Assembly: GCA_964655195.1 (NCBI GenBank)
Contig: CAZZLK010000072.1
Location: 1 to 17,347, forward strand
Source: DUMJ01 sp964655195
GTDB taxonomy: Bacteria; DUMJ01
DNA length: 17,347 bases
Direction: 5' to 3'
In this document: piece by piece, positions 6,005-14,605 of the stretch
How the letters are laid out: every line of letters begins with the position of its first letter
How positions within the stretch are numbered: position 1 is the first letter of the stretch
Made by a program: the position numbers and the translations under genes
Notes under the pieces: generated by a model
Databases searched by the model: none
What the model saw: the letters and a program-made list of their open reading frames with translations, nothing else
What the model was told of the DNA's origin: nothing

Positions 6005-9000
6005 TTACTGTGTCAGCCGAATATCTTCTAAAGATACCTCTTCTCCAGGTTCTTCAACTCTCTCTACCTCAACGTTTCTATAACTGGGAAAACCTGTCCC
6101 TGCAGGTATAAGATTACCAATAATGACATTCTCCTTCAGTCCTGAAAGGGTATCTATTTTTCCCTTTACAGCAGCTTCTGTTAAAACCCTTGTTGTCTCC
6201 TGGAAGGATGCAGCAGCCAAGAAACTGTCAGTAGCAAGTGAGGCTCGAGTAATACCCAATAGGACCCTCTTACCTCTTGGAGGTTTCAGATTATTCCTAA
6301 TAGCCCAGTCCTGAAGCTCTTCAAACTCATACATATCTACAAGATTGCCTATTATCAAATCGGTATCTCCTGGGTCATCTACCCTTACCTTCTGCAACAT
6401 TCTCCTCACTATAAGCTCTATATGTTTGTCATGCAGGTCAACACCCTGAGAGATGTAGACCTTCTTGACCTCGTCAACCAGGTATCTCTCCGCCTCTTCC
6501 ACACCTTTAATCCTCAGTATCTCATGAGGATTAAGTGGACCCTCTGTGAGAGGGGTGCCGGGAACAACCTTATCACCATTCTGTACCCTTATCTTAGCAC
6601 CATAGGGGATCTGATACCTTGCCTTCTCTACATTATCATCGATAATATAGATATAATTTATACCTCTACTCTCCTCTATCTTAACCGTTCCAGAGACCTC
6701 ACTCATAATTGCCTGTCCCTTTGGCTTTCTAGCCTCAAATAACTCCTCTACCCTGGGAAGACCCTGAGTTATATCTTCTACCGCCACCCCTCCTGTATGG
6801 AAGGTTCTCAGAGTTAACTGTGTACCTGGCTCACCTATAGATTGAGCGGCAATAACTCCAACAGCCTCTCCAACATCTACTAGTTTATTGGTAGCCAGGT
6901 TGATACCGTAACACTTGGCACATACCCCTCTCTTAGACTTACAACTTAGCACAGAAAAGACCCTTACCCTTTCAATTTCAGCAGACTCTATCTTCTTAGC
7001 CTTTTCATCATCTATAGGCTCATTGGCCCTCACAATAACTTCACCAGTATTTGGATCTATGACATCTTCTGCAGAAATCCTGTATAGAATTCTCTTCGAA
7101 AGAGGTTCTATAATATCTTCTCCCTCTTTCAGAGGATATACATATATACCTTCAGTATCTCCACAATCTTTCTCCTCAACTATAACTTCCTGGGCAACAT
7201 CTATAAGACGTCTGGTAAGATATCCAGAATCGGCAGTCCTGAGGGCAGTATCGGTAGAACCCTTTCTTGCCCCATGTGTAGAGATAAAGTACTCCACTAC
7301 ACTCAATCCTTCTCTAAAGTTGTGTATAATTGGGAACTCTATGATACGTCCTGAAGGGTCTGCCATAAGTCCTCTCATTCCAGCCAACTGTCTCATCTGT
7401 TGAATGTTACCTCTAGCTCCAGATATCGTCATCATATATAGATGATTGAATGGGTTCATATTACTTCTTATCTTCTCCGTTATTGTATCAGTTACGGAGT
7501 TCCAAAGATTTACTATCTGCTGGTATCTCTCGGACTCTGTAAGTAAGCCTAATTCATACCTACTATTTAGAGATTCGACTTCCTCTTCAGCTCTCCTTAT
7601 AAGTTCATTCTTTTCTTCTGGGATTTCAACATCTTTTACTGAAATGGTAAGACCTGCCTTGGTTGCCCATTTAAACCCTAACTCTTTCATATTATCCAAG
7701 AGTGTTATGGTAGCAGTATAGCCTTTCTTCTTAAAGCAGGCTTCCACAAGATTTCCTAGCGCCTTTTTATCCTGAGGTTCATTTACATATTCCCAATCTT
7801 CCGGCAGGATGCTATTGAATATAACTCTACCCAGTGTAGTCTCTCTTAATTCACCCTTATACCTTATCTTTATCGGGGCATGTATATCTAGTTCACCAAC
7901 CTCATAAGCCATTAAAGCTTCCTCATAACTGGCAAATATCTTCCCTCTTCCCCTAGCATCTGGATTTTCCAAGGTAAGATAGAACAGCCCTATAACCATA
8001 TCCTGGTGTGGAGCTACCAGAGGTTTACCGTGTGCAGGAGATAGGATATTGTAAGGAGATGCCATTATAAGTTCTGCTTCTGCCCTTGCTGCCAGAGAAA
8101 GCGGAACATGAACAGCCATCTGATCACCATCGAAGTCTGCATTATATGGTGGACAGACCATAGGATGGATCTCTATTGCCCTCCCCTTAGCCAATACAGG
8201 ATAAAATGCCTGTATACTCAGTCTGTGCAGTGTAGGAGCACGATTCAATAAGACTGGGTAGTCTTTTATAACTTCTTCCAGTACATCCCATACCTCTGGA
8301 CGCATCCTCTCGACCATACGCTTTGCATTTTTAATATTGTGGGCAAGTTTACGTTCTACAAGTCTTCTCATAACAAAGGGCTTAAAAAGTTCCAGAGCCA
8401 TCTCCCGAGGTAAACCACATTGATTGAGTTTCAGCTCTGGATTTACAACTATAACAGAACGACCAGAATAATCAACCCTCTTGCCAAGAAGATTCTGTCT
8501 GAAACGCCCCTGTTTACCTTTGAGCAAATCACTGAGAGACTTTAATGGCCTTCTATTAGATCCTGTTACAGCGGTCCCTCTCCTTCCATTATCTATAAGG
8601 GCATCCACAGCCTCCTGTAGCATCCTCTTTTCATTTCTGATAATGATTTCGGGAGCCTGAAGTTCAATCAGTTTCTTGAGCCTGTTATTTCGATTTATAA
8701 CCCTTCTATAAAGATCATTCAAATCACTTACTGCAAACCTTCCTCCATCTAGTGGAACCATTGGTCTCAATTCTGGTGGTATAACAGGTAGGACTTCAAG
8801 AATCATCCATTCTGGTCTGTTACCAGATTTAAGTAATCCTTCAACTACATCTAATCTCTTGAGTATCTTGACCTTCTTCTGACCATTTGCGGTCTCCAGT
8901 TCCTGTCTCAATTCTTTGGAAAGTTTTTCCAGGTCTATCTCTGTAAGAAGCTCTTTTATTGCTTCTGCTCCCATCCCTACTCTAAACTTATTTCCATACT

Positions 9001-9535
9001 TCTGGAGATATTCTTCATACTCAACATCGCTCAATACCTGCCCTTTCTCCAGAGGAGTGTCTCCAGGGTCTAATACCACATAGGCTGCAAAGTAGATCAC
9101 CCTCTCTAGGTCCTTCGAATTCATATTCAGGATGAGTCCTATCCTGGAGGGGACACTCTTAACAAACCATATATGGGCTACTGGAGCTGCAAGCTCTATG
9201 TAACCCATTCTTTCTCTTCTCACCTTAGCGGTGGTGACTTCCACTCCACATTTATCACAGACTATCCCCTTATATCTCAATTTTCTGTACTTACCACAGT
9301 AACACTCCCAATCCTTGGTGGGACCAAATATCCTCTCACAGAAAAGTCCATCCATCTCGGGCTTGAATGTACGGTAATTTATTGTTTCAGGCTTCTTTAC
9401 CTCTCCATATATCACCTGCCCCCCCACCCTCCTAGTTCCCCATTCTCTGATCTTCTCCGGAGAGGCAAGCTTTATCTGGATCTTAGTAAAATTACTCATA
9501 TTAATTTTTGTCGATTCTTTTCTAATCGCTTCCAT
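6005..9535 (-). CDS. rpoC: DNA-directed RNA polymerase subunit beta'
   Basis: Largest subunit of RNA polymerase (1176 residues). It is shorter than the E. coli protein (1407), lacking the large lineage-specific insertions. First zinc site: C78, C80, C93, C96. The catalytic NADFDGD motif has the three magnesium-binding aspartates D467, D469 and D471. Second zinc site: C791, C865, C872, C875. The bridge helix (GSTDTALRTADSGYLTRR) and the trigger-loop region with GEPGTQLTLRTFHTGG are intact. The ATG at 9535 lies 14 nt inside the end of rpoB with GGAG close upstream; an alternative ATG at 9499 (MSNFTKIQ) begins nearer the conserved LASPEKIR segment but lacks an SD. The stop codon overlaps the SD of the oxidoreductase gene. 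Confidence 0.98.
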   Translation of the reverse strand: MEAIRKESTKINMSNFTKIQIKLASPEKIREWGTRRVGGQVIYGEVKKPETINYRTFKPEMDGLFCERIFGPTKDWECYCGKYRKLRYKGIVCDKCGVEVTTAKVRRERMGYIELAAPVAHIWFVKSVPSRIGLILNMNSKDLERVIYFAAYVVLDPGDTPLEKGQVLSDVEYEEYLQKYGNKFRVGMGAEAIKELLTEIDLEKLSKELRQELETANGQKKVKILKRLDVVEGLLKSGNRPEWMILEVLPVIPPELRPMVPLDGGRFAVSDLNDLYRRVINRNNRLKKLIELQAPEIIIRNEKRMLQEAVDALIDNGRRGTAVTGSNRRPLKSLSDLLKGKQGRFRQNLLGKRVDYSGRSVIVVNPELKLNQCGLPREMALELFKPFVMRRLVERKLAHNIKNAKRMVERMRPEVWDVLEEVIKDYPVLLNRAPTLHRLSIQAFYPVLAKGRAIEIHPMVCPPYNADFDGDQMAVHVPLSLAARAEAELIMASPYNILSPAHGKPLVAPHQDMVIGLFYLTLENPDARGRGKIFASYEEALMAYEVGELDIHAPIKIRYKGELRETTLGRVIFNSILPEDWEYVNEPQDKKALGNLVEACFKKKGYTATITLLDNMKELGFKWATKAGLTISVKDVEIPEEKNELIRRAEEEVESLNSRYELGLLTESERYQQIVNLWNSVTDTITEKIRSNMNPFNHLYMMTISGARGNIQQMRQLAGMRGLMADPSGRIIEFPIIHNFREGLSVVEYFISTHGARKGSTDTALRTADSGYLTRRLIDVAQEVIVEEKDCGDTEGIYVYPLKEGEDIIEPLSKRILYRISAEDVIDPNTGEVIVRANEPIDDEKAKKIESAEIERVRVFSVLSCKSKRGVCAKCYGINLATNKLVDVGEAVGVIAAQSIGEPGTQLTLRTFHTGGVAVEDITQGLPRVEELFEARKPKGQAIMSEVSGTVKIEESRGINYIYIIDDNVEKARYQIPYGAKIRVQNGDKVVPGTPLTEGPLNPHEILRIKGVEEAERYLVDEVKKVYISQGVDLHDKHIELIVRRMLQKVRVDDPGDTDLIIGNLVDMYEFEELQDWAIRNNLKPPRGKRVLLGITRASLATDSFLAAASFQETTRVLTEAAVKGKIDTLSGLKENVIIGNLIPAGTGFPSYRNVEVERVEEPGEEVSLEDIRLTQ

Positions 9536-12500
9536 CTTTCTCCATCCCTTCCGGATTTATATTAAACTCATTCCAGATCTCAAATGGACTCCTTTCACCT
9601 TCCTCATCAATAGATATTTCATTACCATCCTTATCATATATGATTACATCCAGAGCTAACCCTCGAAGTTCTCTTATGAGGACTTTAAATGACTCAGGGA
9701 TGCCTGGGGTCTGAATCTTCTTACCCTTGATTATAGCCTCGTATGCCTTGTTCCTTCCCTCTATATCGTCAGACTTGATAGTAAGCATCTCCTGGAGGGT
9801 ATGACCTGCTCCGTAAGCCTCTAGAGCCCATACTTCCATCTCCCCAAATCTCTGCCCACCAAACTGCGCCTTTCCTCCTAGGGGCTGCTGGGTAACAAGT
9901 GAGTACGGACCGGTAGAACGGGCATGTATCTTATCATCTACCAGATGGATGAGTTTCATTATATACATATATCCAACAGTCACTGGACTATGGAATGGCT
10001 CACCAGTTCTTCCATCATAAAGTACACACTTACCATTTTCATCAAGACCTGGAATCTCTGTAATTAATTCTTTTATACCTTCAAAGATCTCTTCTTCTGT
10101 AGCCCCATTAAATACAGGAGTCTCTGCTATAAAATCTCTATGTTTGGCTATAAGACCCAGATGAGTCTCAAATATCTGACCGAGGTTCATTCTGGATGGG
10201 ACCCCTAATGGATTTAGAACGATATCCACAGGTGTGCCATCTGGCAGATAAGGCATATCCTCTACCGGAAGTATGTTAGCTATAACTCCTTTATTACCAT
10301 GTCTTCCAGCCAACTTATCACCTATAGAAACCTTTCTCTTCTGGGCTACAAAAACCTTAACCATCTTCAAGACACCTGGTGGAAGCTCATCCCCATTTTC
10401 TCTAGAGAATACCTGGGTTTTTATTACTATACCCCTTTCTCCAGGGGGAAGTCTCAAAGAGGTATCCCTTACCTCCCTGGATTTTTCTCCCAAAATAGCT
10501 CTAAGTAATCTCTCTTCAGGGGTGAGTTCTGTCTCTCCCTTTGGAGAAACTTTTCCAACGAGTATATCTCCAGCCTGGACCTCGCTACCTATCTTTATTA
10601 TCCCATTCTCATCGAGATTTCTGAGCGCCTCTTCACTCACATTTGGTACCTCTCTGGTTATCTCTTCCGGTCCAACCTTGGTATCTCTTGCCTCTATCTC
10701 ATATTCCTCAATATGGATAGATGTATAAATATCTTCTATCACTAATCTCTCACTGATAAGTATGGCATCTTCATAGTTATAACCTTCCCAAGGCATAAAA
10801 GCCACCAAAACATTCTGACCAAGAGCCAGTTCTCCCTGGTCAGTAGCCATACCATCTGCTATGACATCTCCTGCTTCAACCCTATCTCCCTTGTTCACTA
10901 TCACTCTGTTATTTATGCAGGTACTCTGATTAGACCTTACAAACTTTAATAACTCGTATACATCTTCCTCTCCGTCATCTGTCTCTACTATTACTCTGTC
11001 GGCACTTACACTCTTAACTATTCCAGGTCTCTTAGCTGTTACCAGATAACCAGAGTACCTTGGTACTATCTTCTCCAAGCCGGTACCTACTAAAGGAGCC
11101 TTGGGCTTTATAAGAGGAACAGCCTGTCTCTGCATATTGGCTCCCATAAGCGCTCTACTTGCATCATCGTGTTCCAAGAACGGTATAAGCGCAGCGCTGA
11201 CGCCAACGATCTGACTCGAGGAGACATCCATATATTGAACAAGTTCTCTTGGCACCATAATAAATGTTCCCTGGTATGCACAGGGAACTTCCTCGTCTAG
11301 TATATATCCATTTTCGTCTACATTGATATTAGCCTGGGCAATCCTGTAATTCTGTTCTTCATCGGCAGTGAGATACTCAACTATGTCGGTTACCCTTCCA
11401 TTCTCAACCTTCCAGTAAGGAGTCTCTATAAAGCCAAACTCATTTATCCTTGCATAGGTAGCCAGACTGGTTATCAGGCCTATATTAGGACCTTCGGGTG
11501 TCTCTATAGGACAGAGTTTCCCATAATGGGTATGATGTACATCTCTGACTTCAAATCCTGCCCTTTCTCTACTTAAACCACCTGGGCCTAAAGCACTTAC
11601 CCTCCTCTTGTTGGTAAGCTCAGCCAAGGGATTGGTCTGATCCATAAACTGGCATAACTGGCTGGAATTAAAGAACTCTTTTATAGCTGCAGTGAGAGGC
11701 CTTATATTTATAAGCATCTGAGGGGTAGCCTTTTCCATATCTGGCTGTAAGCTCATCCTCTCTTTGATCATCCTCTCCATTCTTGTAAAACCTATACGGA
11801 ACTGATTCTGTAGCATCTCTCCAATACGTCTGACCCTTCTATTTCCAAGATGGTCTATATCATCAATGTACTGCCCATAGTATTCTCCTTTTTCAGCCTT
11901 ATCGATAAGCATAGTCATATAGTAAGCAATATTTACCAAATCCTCAGGCCTGAGGACCCTTACATCTAGAGGAACATTCTCGTTGAATTTTTTATTTAAC
12001 TTATATCTGCCAACCTTTCCTAGATCATACCTTTTACTGTCAAAGAAGATATCATTTATATACCTGATTGCATTGTCTACATTTATAGGGGTACCAGGAC
12101 TAAGCCTTCTAAGCAACTCTAAGAGAGCATCTTCTTTAGTATATGGTTTACCCTCAACCTTTAATGTTCTACCTATGACTGCTTCGTAAGGTCTAAAACC
12201 CATAATAAGATCATCTTCGGTATCAAAACACACTGCCTTGAGGAGAAGTGTAAGAGGGATCTTCTTTCCGGTAGTATCGACTCTAAAGAATATAGCCCCT
12301 TCTGAATCCGTTTCATACTCTAACCAGGCTCCTCTAGATGGTATGAGAGAAGCACGAAACAGAGGCCTACCACTTATATCTAACTGCGAATCAAAATATA
12401 CCCCCGGTGACCTGATTAATTGATTTATTATGACCTTTTCCGTCCCGTTTATAATAAATGTTCCCCTTTCGGTCATCCAGGGAAGTTCTCCTAGGTAGAC

Positions 12501-12827
12501 CTCGCTCTCCTTTATCTCTCCGGTAATTTTACTTACCAGTCTAACTTTAGCCCTAAGCGGAACACTATAGGTTATACCCTTCTCTTTACATTCTATCTCT
12601 GAATATTTGGGTTCCCCTGTACTGTGCGAAATAAATTCGATATAATAATTTTCGTTGAAGTCATATATAGGGGATACTTCTTTAAAGACCTCTAGGAGTC
12701 CTTCCTCTAGAAACCAATTAAAGGACTCCAGTTGGACAGCTAATAGATTTGGAACCTCAAGTCTCTCTGGGGTTCTTTGGAATCTTTTTCGTGTTTTCCC
12801 TTTTGCTGACAATATAATGGTCTCCAC
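9522..12827 (-). CDS. rpoB: DNA-directed RNA polymerase subunit beta
   Basis: Second-largest RNA polymerase subunit (1101 residues; E. coli has 1342), lacking the big insertions. The rifampicin-pocket region is clear at about 389-425, followed by RERAGFEVRDVHHTHYGK and CPIETPEGPNIGLI; farther on are GYNYEDAIL, GDKLAGRHGNKGV and the C-terminal GGKAQFGGQRFGEMEVWAL. Start is GTG at 12827 with GAGGTGA (complement of 12836-12842) 8 nt upstream. The pocket has Cys392 where E. coli has Ser512 and Asn406 where E. coli has His526. It overlaps rpoC by 14 nt. There is no rplJ/rplL upstream; a phosphodiesterase gene lies 34 nt upstream instead. Confidence 0.98.
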   Translation of the reverse strand: METIILSAKGKTRKRFQRTPERLEVPNLLAVQLESFNWFLEEGLLEVFKEVSPIYDFNENYYIEFISHSTGEPKYSEIECKEKGITYSVPLRAKVRLVSKITGEIKESEVYLGELPWMTERGTFIINGTEKVIINQLIRSPGVYFDSQLDISGRPLFRASLIPSRGAWLEYETDSEGAIFFRVDTTGKKIPLTLLLKAVCFDTEDDLIMGFRPYEAVIGRTLKVEGKPYTKEDALLELLRRLSPGTPINVDNAIRYINDIFFDSKRYDLGKVGRYKLNKKFNENVPLDVRVLRPEDLVNIAYYMTMLIDKAEKGEYYGQYIDDIDHLGNRRVRRIGEMLQNQFRIGFTRMERMIKERMSLQPDMEKATPQMLINIRPLTAAIKEFFNSSQLCQFMDQTNPLAELTNKRRVSALGPGGLSRERAGFEVRDVHHTHYGKLCPIETPEGPNIGLITSLATYARINEFGFIETPYWKVENGRVTDIVEYLTADEEQNYRIAQANINVDENGYILDEEVPCAYQGTFIMVPRELVQYMDVSSSQIVGVSAALIPFLEHDDASRALMGANMQRQAVPLIKPKAPLVGTGLEKIVPRYSGYLVTAKRPGIVKSVSADRVIVETDDGEEDVYELLKFVRSNQSTCINNRVIVNKGDRVEAGDVIADGMATDQGELALGQNVLVAFMPWEGYNYEDAILISERLVIEDIYTSIHIEEYEIEARDTKVGPEEITREVPNVSEEALRNLDENGIIKIGSEVQAGDILVGKVSPKGETELTPEERLLRAILGEKSREVRDTSLRLPPGERGIVIKTQVFSRENGDELPPGVLKMVKVFVAQKRKVSIGDKLAGRHGNKGVIANILPVEDMPYLPDGTPVDIVLNPLGVPSRMNLGQIFETHLGLIAKHRDFIAETPVFNGATEEEIFEGIKELITEIPGLDENGKCVLYDGRTGEPFHSPVTVGYMYIMKLIHLVDDKIHARSTGPYSLVTQQPLGGKAQFGGQRFGEMEVWALEAYGAGHTLQEMLTIKSDDIEGRNKAYEAIIKGKKIQTPGIPESFKVLIRELRGLALDVIIYDKDGNEISIDEEGERSPFEIWNEFNINPEGMEKDGSD

Positions 12828-12861
12828 CTGTCAAATCACCTCGTGGAATATATTTTGAAGA

Positions 12862-13425
12862 CTAGAATGTAATAGAATCTATCTCTTTTCCTTCCAGGTT
12901 TAAAATTTTTATCGACCTCTTGGCAGTATCAAGTATACCAAAGGTCTTTTCCTTTACCTCTCCTAAAGGGATGCTTGGACTTCCAGGATTGAAAAAGACT
13001 ATCCCATCCCTTTTCTCAAGAATGGGAATATGAGTGTGACCTGAGATAACAATATCAAATCTATGGTTCTCTTCTAGAGAAAAGATCCAATTGTCTAAAT
13101 TCTTATCGCCATGATGTATGAGAATTTTCAAACCATCTATAAACAAGACACTATAAGGAGACATAATAGGAACCTTGAGTAATGACTGATCCACCTCACT
13201 ATCACAGTTACCCTTCACTATAACAAGAGGCTTTTCATACTCATTTATTGCAGAAGCCAGCTCCTTGGGAGAATATCCTTCGGGGATAGGATTCTTGGGC
13301 CCATGGTATAATATATCCCCTGATATTATCCAGAGGTCAATATCTCTGGCTACCAAAGAATAAAAAATCTTATCCCACGCTATCTTACTGCCGTGGATAT
13401 CGCTTGTAATCCCTATTAGGCTCAA
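12862..13425 (-). CDS. YfcE/MJ0936-type metallophosphoesterase
   Basis: Calcineurin-like phosphoesterase of 187 residues, about the size of E. coli YfcE (184). The dinuclear metal site is complete: D9 and H11 (SDIHG), D37 (SGDILYHGP), N73 (GNCD), H104/H105 (ILIHHGD), and H130 and H132 (SGHTHIP). YfcE cleaves phosphodiesters such as artificial substrates; the natural substrate is unknown. The start is TTG at 13425 with AGAGGTGA just upstream, close to it. The gene lies between tRNA-Phe (30 nt) and rpoB (34 nt), all on the minus strand, so it is probably in the same transcript. The position suggests a housekeeping nucleotide-related role, but this is not shown by the sequence. Confidence 0.9.
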   Translation of the reverse strand: MSLIGITSDIHGSKIAWDKIFYSLVARDIDLWIISGDILYHGPKNPIPEGYSPKELASAINEYEKPLVIVKGNCDSEVDQSLLKVPIMSPYSVLFIDGLKILIHHGDKNLDNWIFSLEENHRFDIVISGHTHIPILEKRDGIVFFNPGSPSIPLGEVKEKTFGILDTAKRSIKILNLEGKEIDSITF

Positions 13426-13444
13426 GATTCACCTCTTTTAGATC

Positions 13445-13451
13445 AAAAAAA
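13445..13451 (-). terminator. T-tract behind tRNA-Phe, possible attenuator
   Basis: On the minus strand TTTTTTT begins 5 nt after the tRNA-Phe CCA. There is no separate hairpin, but the tRNA T arm and acceptor lie immediately upstream and could fold behind polymerase. It could give partial termination between the tRNAs and the phosphodiesterase-rpoB-rpoC genes, or serve only in tRNA 3' processing. Confidence 0.3.
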
Positions 13452-13455
13452 TTAA

Positions 13456-13531
13456 TGGTGCCGAGACCCAGACTCGAACTGGGGACACGTGGATTTTCAG
13501 TCCACTGCTCTACCAACTGAGCTATCTCGGC
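13456..13531 (-). tRNA. tRNA-Phe (GAA)
   Basis: 76 nt with CCA encoded (complement of 13456-13458). The acceptor GCCGAGA pairs with TCTCGGC. The anticodon stem GTGGA/TCCAC encloses the loop CTGAAAA with anticodon GAA. The T arm CCCAG TTCGAGT CTGGG is regular. It is third of three tRNAs on the minus strand, 8 nt after tRNA-Asp. Confidence 0.97.
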
Positions 13532-13539
13532 TTTTAATA

Positions 13540-13617
13540 TGGCGGGACCGACGAGATTCGAACTCGCGATCTCCTGCGTGACAGGCAGGTGTGTTAAACC
13601 AGCTACACCACGGCCCC
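13540..13617 (-). tRNA. tRNA-Asp (GTC)
   Basis: 78 nt with CCA encoded (complement of 13540-13542). The acceptor GGGGCCG pairs with CGGTCCC (one G-U). The anticodon stem CCTGC/GCAGG encloses CTGTCAC, anticodon GTC. Discriminator G is as usual for Asp. The T arm is GCGAG TTCGAAT CTCGT. Confidence 0.96.
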
Positions 13618-13626
13618 GTATCATTA

Positions 13627-13655
13627 ATTTTACCAAATATATATACCTCTGTCAA
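13627..13655 (-). promoter_or_regulatory. promoter in the tRNA-Leu/tRNA-Asp spacer
   Basis: The minus strand has a perfect TTGACA (complement of 13650-13655), a 17-nt spacer and TAAAAT (complement of 13627-13632). The -35 box begins directly after the tRNA-Leu CCA. The start point would be at about 13620, some 2-3 nt before tRNA-Asp. It would transcribe tRNA-Asp, tRNA-Phe and, unless terminated, the phosphodiesterase-rpoB-rpoC genes. Confidence 0.65.
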
Positions 13656-13741
13656 TGGTGCCGAGGGAGGGGCTTGAACCCTCACGGGGGACTCCCATAC
13701 GCCCCTCAAACGTACGCGTCTGCCAATTCCGCCACCTCGGC
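13656..13741 (-). tRNA. tRNA-Leu (GAG)
   Basis: 86 nt with CCA encoded (complement of 13656-13658). The acceptor is GCCGAGG with CCTCGGC, discriminator A. The anticodon loop TTGAGGG gives anticodon GAG (reads CUC and CUU). It has the long variable arm expected of leucine tRNAs (GGGAGTCCCC region). The T arm is GAGGG TTCAAGC CCCTC. It is first in the minus-strand cluster, with a promoter directly upstream. Confidence 0.96.
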
Positions 13742-13749
13742 GTGCTTTT

Positions 13750-13779
13750 ATTATATTCCAATTCCCCCATACTTGTCAA
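13750..13779 (-). promoter_or_regulatory. strong promoter of the tRNA-rpoBC cluster
   Basis: The minus strand reads TTGACA (complement of 13774-13779), 18-nt spacer, TATAAT (complement of 13750-13755): both hexamers match the consensus fully. The expected start is 0-2 nt from the 5' end of tRNA-Leu (13741). The -35 box overlaps the -35 box of the opposite promoter for the isomerase-like gene. Confidence 0.8.
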
Positions 13780-13801
13780 TACCTACCTTTTTATGTATAA
13801 T
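13773..13801 (+). promoter_or_regulatory. divergent promoter of the isomerase-like gene
   Basis: TTGTCA (13773-13778), 17-nt spacer, TATAAT (13796-13801). The start would be near 13808, leaving a leader of about 33 nt that contains AAAGGAGG before the ATG at 13841. It shares five base pairs with the opposite -35 box of the tRNA cluster (palindromic TTGTCAA). Confidence 0.7.
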
Positions 13802-13840
13802 CTAGTCGTTAAAATAATAACCAAAAGGAGGTATCAGGAG

Positions 13841-14605
13841 ATGATAGCAGGTCTTCAGCTCTATACACTAAGAGAGTACTGTAAGACACCGGAGGATATT
13901 GCTAATACCTTAAAGAAAGTCAGGGAAATAGGATATCAGGTTGTCCAGGTCTCAGGTATAGGTCCAATAGACCCCAAAGAGTTAAAAAAGATCCTAGATG
14001 ACCTGGGAATTAAGGCACCGACAACTCATACCCCGTATCAGAGGATCGTAAATGAGACAGAAAAGGTGATAGAGGAGCATAAGATACTTTCTGCACCATA
14101 TGTTGTATGTCCAGGATTACCCAGAGAACTCCACAATCCAGAGGGGTATAAGAAAGTCGGCGAAGAATTAAGTAAGGCTGCCGAAGTAATGAAAAAAGAA
14201 GGGTTAACACTACTTTATCACAACCATGGCGTAGAGTTCCAGAGATACGATAGAAAACTCGGGCTCGAGATATTATTTGAAAGCTCCAAACCAGGTCTAC
14301 TGGGTATGGAGATAGACACCTATTGGGTACAGTATGGAGGAGGGGACCCAGCATACTGGATAGAGAGATTCTCCAGCAGGATGCCTATATGCCACTTCAA
14401 AGATATGGGGATAAAGGATAATACTCAGATAATGATGCCAATCGGAGAGGGGAATCTTAACTGGCAGGCTATAGTAAAAGCCTGTGAGAAGGCTGGAGTA
14501 ACCTATGCGATGGTAGAACTAGACCAGTGTCCCCTCTATCCAATATGGGACGCAATTAAGATCAGCCTGGAAAATATGCTCAGCTGGGGTCTAACTACCA
14601 GTTAA
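13841..14605 (+). CDS. sugar phosphate isomerase/epimerase-like TIM barrel protein
   Basis: 254 residues of the AP-endonuclease-2/xylose-isomerase-like TIM barrel family (COG1082). Members include inosose dehydratase and various sugar epimerases and isomerases that use a divalent metal. Recognisable elements: YHNHG at 127-131, GMEIDTYWV with D159 at about 156-163, CHFKDMG with H185 and D188, and VELD with E227 near the end; these are likely metal and substrate ligands. There is no signal peptide, so it is cytoplasmic. The start is the ATG at 13841, 9 nt after AAAGGAGG (13824-13831) and after a good promoter. The frame is open farther upstream, but that part crosses the tRNA-Leu locus and is not coding. 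The stop overlaps the stop of the convergent DUF4838 gene. The exact substrate is unknown. Confidence 0.85.
   Translation: MIAGLQLYTLREYCKTPEDIANTLKKVREIGYQVVQVSGIGPIDPKELKKILDDLGIKAPTTHTPYQRIVNETEKVIEEHKILSAPYVVCPGLPRELHNPEGYKKVGEELSKAAEVMKKEGLTLLYHNHGVEFQRYDRKLGLEILFESSKPGLLGMEIDTYWVQYGGGDPAYWIERFSSRMPICHFKDMGIKDNTQIMMPIGEGNLNWQAIVKACEKAGVTYAMVELDQCPLYPIWDAIKISLENMLSWGLTTS

Noticed and set aside
6123..7721. Plus-strand open frames inside rpoC (e.g. 6915-7403, 7446-7721)
   Set aside because: They are shadows of a conserved gene, with low-complexity serine/leucine-rich products and no start signals.
10273..10728. Plus-strand 151-codon frame inside rpoB
   Set aside because: Antisense to the most conserved part of rpoB; composition is that of a reverse-frame artefact.
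12847..12852. TATATT as a -10 box just before rpoB
   Set aside because: No -35 box at suitable spacing, and the start point would fall inside the rpoB Shine-Dalgarno site.
13385..13709. Minus-strand open frames across the tRNA cluster
   Set aside because: They cover tRNA genes with complete cloverleafs and have no protein-like composition.
13655..13840. Upstream extension of the isomerase-like gene giving a 316-residue protein
   Set aside because: The extra frame crosses the antisense of tRNA-Leu and the promoter region. A good SD and the family-like start support the ATG at 13841.
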